Assembly: GCF_027594545.1 (NCBI RefSeq) | Contig: NZ_CP115160.1 | Coordinates: 248,001-312,000 of the forward strand | Direction: 5' to 3' | Source: Algoriphagus sp. TR-M9 | GTDB taxonomy: Bacteria; Bacteroidota; Bacteroidia; Cytophagales; Cyclobacteriaceae | Length of the DNA stretch: 64,000 bases | In this document: piece by piece, positions 15,894 through 23,872 of the stretch | Numbering within the stretch: the stretch's first letter is position 1 | Layout: each line of letters begins with the position of its first letter | Translations under genes and position numbers: made by a program | Notes under the pieces: generated by a model | What the model was told of the DNA's origin: nothing | Seen by the model: the letters and a program-made list of their open reading frames with translations, nothing else | The model's database searches: none

Positions 15894-16208
15894 TTATTGA
15901 TCGTGACGCTTTGGGATGTCTGGGTTTACAAAAGTAAATCCCCTGGCTTCTTCCCCATCAAAAAAGTCAATGACCATTCCCATCAGAAACATAAAATGTT
16001 TTTTCTCAATCAGCACGGGTATTCCTGCGATTTCTACCTGCTGATCATCTTCTTTGGGCTTGTCAAAACCCAGAGCATATGCCATTCCGCCACATCCCCC
16101 ACCTTTCACACCTACCCGTAGGAAGTAGTCCTCCGGAATATTTTTGGTGGTCATTATGTTTTTGATCTCGGCTTCAGCCTTTTCGGTGATCTTCACTGGG
16201 ATTATCAT
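15894..16208 (-). CDS. HesB/IscA-like iron-sulfur accessory protein lacking the C-terminal CxC
   Basis: About 104 residues from ATG 16208; a longer frame starting at 16253 lacks homology before that Met. It shows the A-type carrier fold: ITEKAEAEIKNIM, then LRVGVKGGGCGGMAYAL with Cys39, and the end GFTFVNPDIPKRHDQ. Canonical IscA, SufA and ErpA end in CGCG after this NP motif; here both C-terminal cysteines are absent. It may bind metal with partner residues or have a regulatory role. Fe-S transfer should not be assumed. Divergent to the membrane protein gene at 16319. Confidence 0.82.
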   Translation of the reverse strand: MIIPVKITEKAEAEIKNIMTTKNIPEDYFLRVGVKGGGCGGMAYALGFDKPKEDDQQVEIAGIPVLIEKKHFMFLMGMVIDFFDGEEARGFTFVNPDIPKRHDQ

Positions 16209-16318
16209 GTCAGGGAAATGATTTTGGCAGGGAATTGGTTCGCTTGCCTGCAAATTTACATGCCCTTTGATTTTGTCACAGGGATTATTTGTGCAAATTC
16301 AAGCTTTAATCTCCAAAT

Positions 16319-16840
16319 ATGGACTACGTTGTCGATTTATTGAAAATTCTACTGCCTGCAGGTATTGTATTGTATGGCATGTATCTGGTGGTGGTTTCTT
16401 TTCTTGCTAAGGAAAGAGAAAAAATGCTGGTGGAGTTGAAAACCAAAAACACGGAGCAAATTCTTCCGATCAGGCTTCAGGCAGCTGAACGCCTGGCTTT
16501 GTTTCTGGAAAGGATCACCCCGAATAATCTGGTTCGCCGCTCCAACCCTGGCGGGCTCTCTGCGGGGGAATTGCACACCATCCTACTGGCAGAGGTGCGA
16601 GAGGAGTTTAACCATAACTTTTCCCAGCAGGTCTATTTTTCGGAAGAAACCTGGGAGGCTGTCAAGCGGGCTGTGGAAGAAGTGAATACCATTTTGAACC
16701 AAAGTCGCCAAAGACTGCATGAAGAGGCTACCGGTATAGATATGGCCAAAGCGATTTTTGCGCAGGCACTGGAGCAAAAAAACGATGCCGTGGCATATGC
16801 GTTGAAGCAAGTGAAGTCCGAAGTGAATATTTATTTCTAA
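16319..16840 (+). CDS. Conserved membrane-anchored protein of unknown function
   Basis: Not assigned; 173 residues. One N-terminal transmembrane helix (residues 8-29) is followed by a charged helical region (REKMLVELKTKNTEQILPIR) and a long cytoplasmic helical body with LQAAERLALFLERITPNNLV and AEVREEFNHNFSQQVYF. It looks like a housekeeping Bacteroidota protein, since it lies in a tight plus-strand series with the DUF1232 gene three bases downstream. No catalytic residues are evident. Confidence 0.7.
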   Translation: MDYVVDLLKILLPAGIVLYGMYLVVVSFLAKEREKMLVELKTKNTEQILPIRLQAAERLALFLERITPNNLVRRSNPGGLSAGELHTILLAEVREEFNHNFSQQVYFSEETWEAVKRAVEEVNTILNQSRQRLHEEATGIDMAKAIFAQALEQKNDAVAYALKQVKSEVNIYF

Positions 16841-16843
16841 GCC

Positions 16844-17254
16844 ATGAGCCTGAAGGATAAAGCAAATGAAACCCTAGCCCGAGCCAAAGTACTTTTTGGG
16901 AAGCAAGCAGAAAATCTAGCCGAACAGGAAGAAAAGGTGAAAGAGCTTGTGGCCGGTGTGAAAAACAGACTGGTGGAGGCAGGGGATAACTCCCGGGTCA
17001 AGAAACTGGTAGAACCTATCACGGTTTTTATCCGGATGATCAAAGCCCATTTCAACGGAACGCATAAGCTTTCAATGAGTACTTTGGGACTGCTCCTGCT
17101 GGGTTTGGTGTACTTTGTTTCGCCTATTGATATGATCCCGGACTTTCTGGGAGTGTTTGGATTTGCTGACGACCTTTCTGTAATTTTGGCTATTTATGCC
17201 AAGCTCAAGGACGAAGTCAGCGATTTTTTGGACTGGGAGAGAACTCAAGGATAG
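16844..17254 (+). CDS. YkvA family (DUF1232) membrane protein
   Basis: A protein of 136 residues. The N-terminal half is charged and helical (FGKQAENLAEQEEKVKELV). The C-terminal half has the DUF1232 signature YFVSPIDMIPDFLGVFGFAD inside two hydrophobic segments (residues 80-115). Its biochemical role is not established. It starts three bases after the previous stop and is probably cotranscribed with it. Confidence 0.88.
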   Translation: MSLKDKANETLARAKVLFGKQAENLAEQEEKVKELVAGVKNRLVEAGDNSRVKKLVEPITVFIRMIKAHFNGTHKLSMSTLGLLLLGLVYFVSPIDMIPDFLGVFGFADDLSVILAIYAKLKDEVSDFLDWERTQG

Positions 17255-17285
17255 CACCACCTGTTAGCCACCAAAATCCATTATT

Positions 17286-17906
17286 ATGCTAGACCAACAA
17301 GTGCAACTGATTACCCCGGAATTGATAGCTTCAGCTATGAACTATTCCGAGTATAAAAACATGATCGCTGCCCTCTTGGAGGAAAATAAAACCACCGGGG
17401 CTAATCAGTCAGAAAGCTACCTGAACTATACCAAAATGAGCATGCAGCGCATGAAACGTTGGGACAAAACAGTGAAGGTAGCCCCCGAACTGGAGAAAAT
17501 AGTCAGCTCCATTTCATCTCCGCAGGTATGGCTGGTGATCACGGAGGCTTGGTGTGGAGATGCCGCACAGAGTATGCCCTTTGTGGCCAAACTCGCAGGC
17601 ATGAATCCCTTGATTGAGCTGAAGTTTGTACTGCGGGATGAAAATCCAGAACTCATGGATGCCTACTTGACAGAAGGGGCCAGATCCATACCCATTTTGA
17701 TAGCATTAAGTGCGGATTTGAGCAAGGAGCTTTTTGTATGGGGGCCTAGGCCAAAATTTCTCCAAGATAGATTGAAAGCGTATAAACTCGATCCGCAGAA
17801 TATTACCCCAAAGGAGTTTGCTGACGGCACGCATCTGTGGTACGCAAGGGATAAAAATAAGGCGATCGCGGAGGAACTCACTCCTTTGATTGCTTCAACT
17901 ATATAA
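17286..17906 (+). CDS. Thioredoxin-fold protein with a single active-site Cys
   Basis: A cytoplasmic protein of 206 residues. The thioredoxin-like core has VWLVITEAWCGDAAQSMPF near residue 80-100 and the cis-Pro region ARSIPILIALS near 135. The usual CxxC is replaced by CGDA, so only one cysteine remains. It may form mixed disulfides or act in reduction with another thiol, but a classical dithiol exchange is not possible. It belongs to a plus-strand group with the next two genes. Confidence 0.82.
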   Translation: MLDQQVQLITPELIASAMNYSEYKNMIAALLEENKTTGANQSESYLNYTKMSMQRMKRWDKTVKVAPELEKIVSSISSPQVWLVITEAWCGDAAQSMPFVAKLAGMNPLIELKFVLRDENPELMDAYLTEGARSIPILIALSADLSKELFVWGPRPKFLQDRLKAYKLDPQNITPKEFADGTHLWYARDKNKAIAEELTPLIASTI

Positions 17907-17909
17907 ATT

Positions 17910-18629
17910 ATGCGAATCGCACTGATATCCGGAGGTTCCGGTCTTGTAGGCAAGGCTATTCTTCACCAGCTTTTTAAAAATGAAGACTACGATTATGTAT
18001 TGAGCGTTGGTCGAAGGAAGTTGGCCATTAAGCAGCAGAAGCTAGTACAGATAGAGGGCGATATGGCTAAGTTGTTGAATTGGGATTGGGAGGAAAAGGT
18101 TCGAGCACAGAGTTTGGGAGGTGAGCATAATTCACTTCTGGAAGCTTTAGCAGAAAAGACTGCCGAAGTTCATGCCTTTTCAGCGCTAGGGACTACCATT
18201 AAGCAGGCTGGATCTAAGGAGAAGTTTTATGCGATTGACCATGATCTGGTCATCGAATTTGCCAAATGGGCTAAATCCCTGAATGCTTCGAAATTTCTTT
18301 ATGTCTCGGCTTCTGGTGCAGATGCGAACTCTTCAATTTTCTACAGCCAGACTAAAGGCAAAACAGAAAGTGACTTGAAATCAGTTGGATTTGATTATCT
18401 GGGGTTATTCAGGCCATCCCTATTATTGGGGAACAGACATGAATTCCGCTTGGGTGAGCAGGTGGCGACCATCCTCATGAAGCCTCTCGTATGGTTGAAA
18501 TTGTTTAAAAACATCCGACCTATCTATGATTACCAAGTCGCCAAAGCGCTAGTAAAAACTGCGCTGGCGCAAAAATCAAATTCTGTAGAAGTAATCTCCT
18601 CTGGAGAAATGCAAGACCTAAGCAAATGA
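17910..18629 (+). CDS. NAD(P)-binding oxidoreductase-like protein (atypical SDR)
   Basis: A protein of 239 residues with an N-terminal Rossmann motif SGGSGLVGKAIL (residues 7-18), the segment VHAFSALGTTIKQAGSKE and a YVSASGADANSSIFYSQTKG block, as in HTATIP2-like atypical short-chain dehydrogenases. The substrate is unknown. The start follows the thioredoxin-fold gene by three bases, and the stop overlaps the dtd start by four bases (ATGA), which suggests coupled translation. Confidence 0.83.
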   Translation: MRIALISGGSGLVGKAILHQLFKNEDYDYVLSVGRRKLAIKQQKLVQIEGDMAKLLNWDWEEKVRAQSLGGEHNSLLEALAEKTAEVHAFSALGTTIKQAGSKEKFYAIDHDLVIEFAKWAKSLNASKFLYVSASGADANSSIFYSQTKGKTESDLKSVGFDYLGLFRPSLLLGNRHEFRLGEQVATILMKPLVWLKLFKNIRPIYDYQVAKALVKTALAQKSNSVEVISSGEMQDLSK

Positions 18630-19078
18630 TAGTAGTTATCCAACGGGCATCCGAAGCCTCTGTAAAAATTGATGGACAAGTCAAAGCCGAAATTGGAACC
18701 GGCTTGATGATTTTGCTGGGAATAGAAGAGGCTGACACGGAAGAGGACATCACCTGGCTTTCGAAGAAAATTATCAATCTGAGGATATTTCCCGACGAAA
18801 ATCAAGTAATGAACAAGAGCCTGTTGGATATAGCAGGAGAGATTTTGTTGATCTCGCAGTTTACCCTTCATGCCAGTACAAAGAAGGGAAATCGGCCATC
18901 ATACATCAAAGCAGCCAAGCCTGATATTGCGATTCCCTTGTATGAAAAGATGATCCATACTTTAGAATCAGAACTTGGGAGGCCCATCGGGACCGGTGAA
19001 TTTGGTGCTGATATGAAAGTGGCTTTAGTGAACGACGGGCCAGTCACTATAGTCATGGACAGCAAAAACAAGGTATAA
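18626..19078 (+). CDS. dtd: D-aminoacyl-tRNA deacylase
   Basis: Removes D-amino acids mischarged on tRNA (D-Tyr, D-Asp and others) in the cytoplasm. It has 150 residues, standard length. The two DTD signatures are present: SQFTLHASTKKGNRPSY near residue 78 and the Gly-cisPro motif GPVT within NDGPVTIVMDS near residue 138. Starts inside the stop of the previous gene. Confidence 0.96.
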   Translation: MIVVIQRASEASVKIDGQVKAEIGTGLMILLGIEEADTEEDITWLSKKIINLRIFPDENQVMNKSLLDIAGEILLISQFTLHASTKKGNRPSYIKAAKPDIAIPLYEKMIHTLESELGRPIGTGEFGADMKVALVNDGPVTIVMDSKNKV

Positions 19079-19148
19079 TAGCAAATAGATTTTTAATCTG
19101 CCGTCGTGGACAAGTAATTTCAAGTTTGAAATCTTTCAATCAAAAAAA

Positions 19149-20618
19149 GTGCAATCACTATTAAAAATCACTTCTGCCCAAGTTCTCACTAAAGGAAAAC
19201 AGGTTTTCGAATCATTGGACTTCGATTGGCAGGAAGGTGAGCAGTGGGCAATAATCGGTAGCTCAGGGGCAGAGCTCACTACTTTTATAGAAACCATCCG
19301 TGGCAATGCCGTGCTGCCAAAAGGCAAGTTGGTCCGGCCTTTTGCTAAGGAATACACCGAAATGAAAACACTAGCCGGCGAGATCAATTCTTTTCGTGAT
19401 CTGATCGCTTATGTTTCTCAGCGCTACGAAATACGGAACAAATCCAACCAACAAAACTTTTATTTCCAGCAGCGATTCAATGCTTCGGAAAATGAGGATA
19501 CGCTGACTGTGCGTGAGTACCTGAGTCAAGTTGAGGCGAAGGTCTCTGGTCCTTGGACCTTGGAAAAGGTGGCTCATTTGCTCAGGTTGGAGTACTTGCT
19601 GGACAAGTCTGTTCTTTTGCTTTCGAATGGGGAAACCCGTAGGCTTGCATTGGGCTTGGGGCTGATGAGACAGCCGAGAATTTACCTGATGGATCAGCCA
19701 ATGACAGGATTGGATGTGAAAAGCAGGGCGGAATTTGGGGAGATTTTGAAGGTTATAATTTCGAAGGGAGTGCAAGTCCTATTGACCACTTCGGCAAATG
19801 AAATTCCGGAAGGAATCACACATGTTGCCAAGTTAAGTGGAAAAGGAATCGAGAAGAGTTGGGAGGTGGCCGACTTTCATTTGACTGCCAAGCATGAACA
19901 GAAGCTTTCCTACGATTGGGAGTTACTAGATTCTCTTTTGCCAAAAAGGCCAAATGCCAATGAAGAGGTAATTCGCCTTGAAAACTTATCAATCAAATAT
20001 GGGGAAAAGCAAATTCTAAACAACCTGAACTGGGAAGTGAGATCGGGTGAGCGCTGGCTGCTGAAAGGTGCAAATGGGTCTGGGAAATCTACGTTGATCA
20101 GTTTGCTGATTGGGGAAAATCCCCAAGCCTATTCTCAGAATCTTTGGCTCTTTGGACGAAAGCGGGGAACTGGGGAAAGTATCTGGGATGTGAAGCGGCC
20201 GACTGGTTTTGTAGCTCCTGAGCTTAGCCGATTTTTTCCTGCGAACCAAACTTGTAGGAAAGTGATTCTTTCGGGACTTTTTGATACTATGGGCTTATTC
20301 AAAAAGGTGAGTGCGGAACAAGAGAATTTAGCTTGGAAATGGATGACATTGTTTCATCTAGAGGCTGTAGAGAATATTCCCATCAACCGACTTTCACTGG
20401 AAAACCAACGCTGGACTTTGCTAACCCGAGCACTGATCAAGGAACCTAAACTGTTGATCCTAGATGAGGCTTCTCAGGGCATGGATGAGTTTCAGCGCAG
20501 ACTTTTTAAAGATACCGTGCAGCAAATCTGTGAGCGAAGCAGCATGACGTTGGTTTATGTTAGTCATTATGCTGAGGACGTGCCTGAGGCGGTAGGGAAG
20601 GTGATTGAGCTGAGGTAA
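19149..20618 (+). CDS. Soluble double ABC ATPase with one degenerate nucleotide site
   Basis: A protein of 489 residues with two ABC domains and no membrane segments, resembling ModF/PhrA-like tandem ATPases. Domain 1 has Walker A degenerated to GSSGAELTT (residues 37-45, no Lys), Walker B IYLMDQP with Gln for Glu, but a usable signature LLSNGETRR. Domain 2 has intact Walker A GANGSGKST (307-315) and LLILDEASQGMD, but a poor signature LSLENQR. Only the composite site formed by domain 2 Walker A and domain 1 signature is complete. The start is GTG at 19149. The substrate or partner is unknown. Confidence 0.85.
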   Translation: MQSLLKITSAQVLTKGKQVFESLDFDWQEGEQWAIIGSSGAELTTFIETIRGNAVLPKGKLVRPFAKEYTEMKTLAGEINSFRDLIAYVSQRYEIRNKSNQQNFYFQQRFNASENEDTLTVREYLSQVEAKVSGPWTLEKVAHLLRLEYLLDKSVLLLSNGETRRLALGLGLMRQPRIYLMDQPMTGLDVKSRAEFGEILKVIISKGVQVLLTTSANEIPEGITHVAKLSGKGIEKSWEVADFHLTAKHEQKLSYDWELLDSLLPKRPNANEEVIRLENLSIKYGEKQILNNLNWEVRSGERWLLKGANGSGKSTLISLLIGENPQAYSQNLWLFGRKRGTGESIWDVKRPTGFVAPELSRFFPANQTCRKVILSGLFDTMGLFKKVSAEQENLAWKWMTLFHLEAVENIPINRLSLENQRWTLLTRALIKEPKLLILDEASQGMDEFQRRLFKDTVQQICERSSMTLVYVSHYAEDVPEAVGKVIELR

Positions 20619-20705
20619 TGATCTGTGAAATGGACCAGTGTGGTGGACTAATCGAGAAACTATAAGAGTGAATTAAAAAGATTGTTATAATTATGTCGTT
20701 AATTG

Positions 20706-21173
20706 TCAATTGTGAAATTCACCATATTTCTTTAAAAGCTCTTCAATTAGTTGATCCGAGATTCTAAAATTTGTTTCTAGTAATCTATCAATAACTGGTT
20801 TTAACCATGGAATAAGGCCTTCACTTTTGGCTCTTGCTAGTACTCCAAGAGTTCCTGTGAATTTCATTTTTAGCAGTTTGGCTACTTTCCTCCCTTTTAA
20901 ATCATCCAGAATTAAAGTTGAATTAGGTATTTCATGAGCTGACGCAATTGCGCTAGCTTCACCTAGATCTAACTGAAGTTCAAGCGACTTTTTCAGATCT
21001 AGATTTTGGACATTGATAACCTGAATCCAATCAGGCAAAGGATTGCCAAATTCAATAATTATTTCGGGCGTCGTGATTATTTGAGCGTATAATTTTGGGA
21101 GAAGGTCTATTTGACCAATTTTGGTGAGGACAATTAGACTGCTTGTATCTGATATCACAATGCTACTAGGCAT
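20706..21173 (-). CDS. DUF3368 PIN-like toxin
   Basis: Probable ribonuclease toxin of a type II toxin-antitoxin pair; 155 residues. PIN-fold acidic residues are seen in VISDTSSLIVL (Asp9), the QLDLGEASAIASA block near 70-80 and LILDDLKGRKVA near 90. The start overlaps the stop of the upstream UPF0175 gene by eight bases, the usual organisation of this pair. Targets are unknown. A+T content is higher than that of the neighbouring ABC gene, in keeping with mobile or accessory origin. Confidence 0.88.
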   Translation of the reverse strand: MPSSIVISDTSSLIVLTKIGQIDLLPKLYAQIITTPEIIIEFGNPLPDWIQVINVQNLDLKKSLELQLDLGEASAIASAHEIPNSTLILDDLKGRKVAKLLKMKFTGTLGVLARAKSEGLIPWLKPVIDRLLETNFRISDQLIEELLKKYGEFHN

Positions 21174-21393
21174 TTGCTATATCCTCATTTAATTCGTCTA
21201 TCGATTCACCAAAAAGAGAGACATTGTATTTGCCCAGCGTTTCGATGAAAGTTTGCTTGGATACCCCCGCCAGTTCTGCAGCCTGTCCAGCAGAAAATTT
21301 CCCGTCCTCATATAGCTTTGATGCCAAAGCCATTAAGTAATCATGTTCAGATAGTTCAACGCTGTCTGGTACTCTCAGAGTTATCGTCTTCAT
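21166..21393 (-). CDS. UPF0175 antitoxin
   Basis: About 75 residues from ATG 21393 (MKTITLRVPDSVE); an earlier in-frame ATG at 21429 adds an unlike leader. It contains YLMALASKLYEDGKFSAGQA and the helix-turn-helix-like AAELAGVSKQTFIETLGKY. UPF0175 proteins are found directly before DUF3368 toxins and are presumed antitoxins and autorepressors. It overlaps the toxin gene by eight bases. Confidence 0.88.
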   Translation of the reverse strand: MKTITLRVPDSVELSEHDYLMALASKLYEDGKFSAGQAAELAGVSKQTFIETLGKYNVSLFGESIDELNEDIANA

Positions 21394-21443
21394 GTTTGAA
21401 TTTACATAAAATGTACTGAAAAGTTTCAAGAAGATTTTGAGAC

Positions 21444-23003
21444 CTAATTTACTTCCACCTTCACCCCCTCAAACATCACCTCATTCTCACTAATTCCCAA
21501 TTCTTTTCCGCTCGAAGTAGTTACATTCTTCAGAGTCACTTCTTTGGTCAGTACATAAGGGTATTTTTCTTTGTAAGAATCATCTGTTCTAGCAGGATTG
21601 AAATTCCCAAAGATTGCCGGTCCTTGATAATCTTCAGGATGATTGGAGTCATCGATTTTCAGATTTTCGATAATGATCTGTTCAGGCATATAGCAGGTGT
21701 AGCCAAAGTCGTGCTGACCGGAATTGAAGCCATTGATCAAGGAGGCGCTGTAGGTTTTTCCACCATTGGGAACAAATGTGCAGTTTCTGATAATGAGTTT
21801 TCCTTCCCAGGTACTACCATAATCTGAGCGAAGGTTGATTAGGCTTCTTCCTCTGATTTCTGAATTTTCCACGATGAATGTTCCAGTACCAATCGCATTG
21901 ATTCCCATGTGTCCAAGTGTGGAATTTCGGATGGTTGCATTGGCCACGCCCATGTGGGCATCAAATCGGGAAAAAGAGCACTTATCAAAGAGCAGATTCT
22001 TGCTGAAATTCGATCCCATAATTCCCCAAAAGGAGCTATCGTTGATGTCATTGGTTTGGCTGCAATTGATAAAGGACACATTCAAGGCGCGATTCACGAT
22101 GATGTCATAAGTGCCCATGGAGACGGGCTTTCCTGCATTGCCTATCTTTTTATAAATTCTATGTCCCGTCAGTATGGTGTTCTGTACAGTCACATTGGTA
22201 CAGGTACTTATGGCCAGAAACCCTCCGTAGGGAGAGCCAAATTCACCCTCGCCTGTAATGCGATGTTCCAATCCATCGACAATTACATTTGATCGCTTGA
22301 TGGCGATATTTCGCTGATAGTACTTATAGGTGGCGTCTTCCTGATTCGCAATGGTCGTAAATCTGCCACCAGTGATTTTTAGTGGAATTTCATCAATAGG
22401 TAAGGCGGTGATTTCTGTAATCTGCTCAAAATCCCAGATGATAGGTGCATTTTCATCTACATTTCCGGATTTGTCCACCAAGAAAATATCGGTCTGGGAG
22501 GCGCCATTGTTTTGGTTTAATCCCATGCGGATGTATCGCTTTGTGGTGGAGTCTGTCACCTTAATTAATGCTGGGCTGGGCAATTGAAGATCGATTTTCT
22601 TTTGATTTCTTTTCAGAGAGTTTACACCTTTTACCGGGTAAGATGCTAAGCCTGATCGGACTAGAAATACGGGTGAGTTTCGGTTTTCTACGGCTCTGTC
22701 ATCGATGATGAAAATTGCAGTGCCAAAGTCGGTATCGGTCTGGATAATCGCTGAAAGGTCTTTTCCACTGATGTAGTAAGTAGCACCATCTTCAGCTTTT
22801 ACCGGTAATTGATGTTCATTGGCAAATTTATGAGCTGCCACGATAGCCTCTATGTCGTCGGTTTTGCCATCTCCTTTGGCACCAAAATCACTGTATTTGA
22901 CTTCTTTTCTAACTGGATTTTGGTTTGTTATCTCATTTTGAAATTTTAGAAGCGAGTCTTCAGGTGCTGAGATAAAAAGTAGTGCTAGAATTAAATGGAA
23001 CAT
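21444..23003 (-). CDS. Secreted right-handed beta-helix (pectate lyase-like) protein
   Basis: About 519 residues from the ATG at 23003, which opens a hydrophobic signal (MFHLILALLFISA); an ATG 15 codons earlier is possible. After the signal comes VKYSDFGAKGDGKTDDIEAI, the start typical of pectin-lyase/polygalacturonase-like folds. A long series of short beta-helix rungs follows (VIVDGLEHRITGEG, VTVQNTILTGHRIYKK, LLFDKCSFSRFDAHMG, TIRNSTLGHMG, IVENSEIRGRSLINL). It probably binds or cleaves a polysaccharide outside the cytoplasm. Catalytic residues cannot be placed without structure comparison. Confidence 0.83.
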   Translation of the reverse strand: MFHLILALLFISAPEDSLLKFQNEITNQNPVRKEVKYSDFGAKGDGKTDDIEAIVAAHKFANEHQLPVKAEDGATYYISGKDLSAIIQTDTDFGTAIFIIDDRAVENRNSPVFLVRSGLASYPVKGVNSLKRNQKKIDLQLPSPALIKVTDSTTKRYIRMGLNQNNGASQTDIFLVDKSGNVDENAPIIWDFEQITEITALPIDEIPLKITGGRFTTIANQEDATYKYYQRNIAIKRSNVIVDGLEHRITGEGEFGSPYGGFLAISTCTNVTVQNTILTGHRIYKKIGNAGKPVSMGTYDIIVNRALNVSFINCSQTNDINDSSFWGIMGSNFSKNLLFDKCSFSRFDAHMGVANATIRNSTLGHMGINAIGTGTFIVENSEIRGRSLINLRSDYGSTWEGKLIIRNCTFVPNGGKTYSASLINGFNSGQHDFGYTCYMPEQIIIENLKIDDSNHPEDYQGPAIFGNFNPARTDDSYKEKYPYVLTKEVTLKNVTTSSGKELGISENEVMFEGVKVEVN

Positions 23004-23049
23004 GTTTTTTACTGGAGTAATTAATTGCAATGAGTGACTAAGATGCAAT

Positions 23050-23334
23050 TTAATCCACGTTTTTGAAAGCTAATCCCTTTTCTTCCAATGCAGCTTTCAA
23101 TTTAGGAATGGAGCTTTTTCCCATACCGTGAAGTGCAAGGATCTCCTTTTCGGAAAATGTGGATAGTTTATCTACACTGTCAATTTGCTTTGATTCAAGA
23201 GCCCTTCGTGCCGGAGCGGAAAGTTTAGCCATAAATCCTGTGGTAGGTTTTCGCTCGTTTTCGCAGATCGGGCAGGTTGGACAATCGCTACTTTTAAAGA
23301 ATTGATGTCCTTTTTTGCAGGTTTTGAGAGGCAT
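23050..23334 (-). CDS. Zinc-ribbon protein with RNA polymerase alpha C-terminal-like domain
   Basis: A protein of 94 residues. The N-terminus holds four cysteines (KTCKKGHQF, DCPTCPICEN) that fit a zinc ribbon. The C-terminal 60 residues, ARRALESKQIDSVDKLSTFS followed by EKEILALHGMGKSSIPKL, match the helix-hairpin-helix fold of the RNA polymerase alpha subunit C-terminal domain. It may bind DNA or modulate transcription. It is not the true RpoA. The stop lies 47 bases before the ATG chosen for the beta-helix gene. Confidence 0.8.
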   Translation of the reverse strand: MPLKTCKKGHQFFKSSDCPTCPICENERKPTTGFMAKLSAPARRALESKQIDSVDKLSTFSEKEILALHGMGKSSIPKLKAALEEKGLAFKNVD

Positions 23335-23872
23335 ATTAATGAGTTTTTGTTTACAAAAATATATGGATATCCGCTTTCTTACCAGTAGCGAGGGAAGCTA
23401 TGGGTTAAGCTTTCTTTCTACGTGCTGTGGGCATTGGACTGTTGTCGGTGGACGATTATCCGCTACTATCCAGCCACATTCTTTAACTACTGGCATCATT
23501 TCGGTTAATCAGATAAAAACAACTCTCTGTCTAAGTGATCCCATTAAAACTTCGTAAAGGTGATAAGGTGAATTAGGAAAATCTATGGTAAAATAAACAG
23601 TGTAGGATAGTCTTTCGTGTTATTGATGACAATCTTTAAAATCTTGAAAGTCAATGTATTAATTGAAGATGAGTGGGTGCAAGGAGCAAAGTGTCCTAGA
23701 GAATTTAGTTTGATCCAAGGTTTTTATCGCCCACAACGGATTTTGGATCAGCCTGGGTTGATTTTCGAGGCGGGGGACTGAAAAGTTGGGTTTTATCAGT
23801 GCTGATCTGCAGTATATTCCAAAAGTAAAATGGTGACCTACACACTTGCAGGCCACCTATTATTACGTTTCA
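23335..23872. other. Intergenic region without a supported gene
   Basis: About 540 bases between the alpha-CTD-like gene and the trehalose gene. It contains the MITE-like copy B at 23368-23511. The remainder (23512-23872) is A+T-rich with a few open frames below 80 codons in both directions; none shows a domain, a codon pattern like its neighbours, or a plausible start context. No clear terminator is seen. Confidence 0.6.
23368..23511. repeat. MITE-like intergenic repeat, copy B
   Basis: The left block (ATATCCGCTTT then CCAGTAG) and the right block (CTACTGGCATCATTTCGG at 23487-23504) match the two ends of copy A at 4090-4247. The ends are partly inverted relative to each other (CCAGTAG/CTACTGG). 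The middle has diverged, and the copy is about 14 bases shorter. Confidence 0.5.

Noticed and set aside
23659..23856. 65-codon minus-strand frame before the trehalose gene
   Set aside because: No domain, no signal, no codon bias; A+T-rich intergenic sequence.
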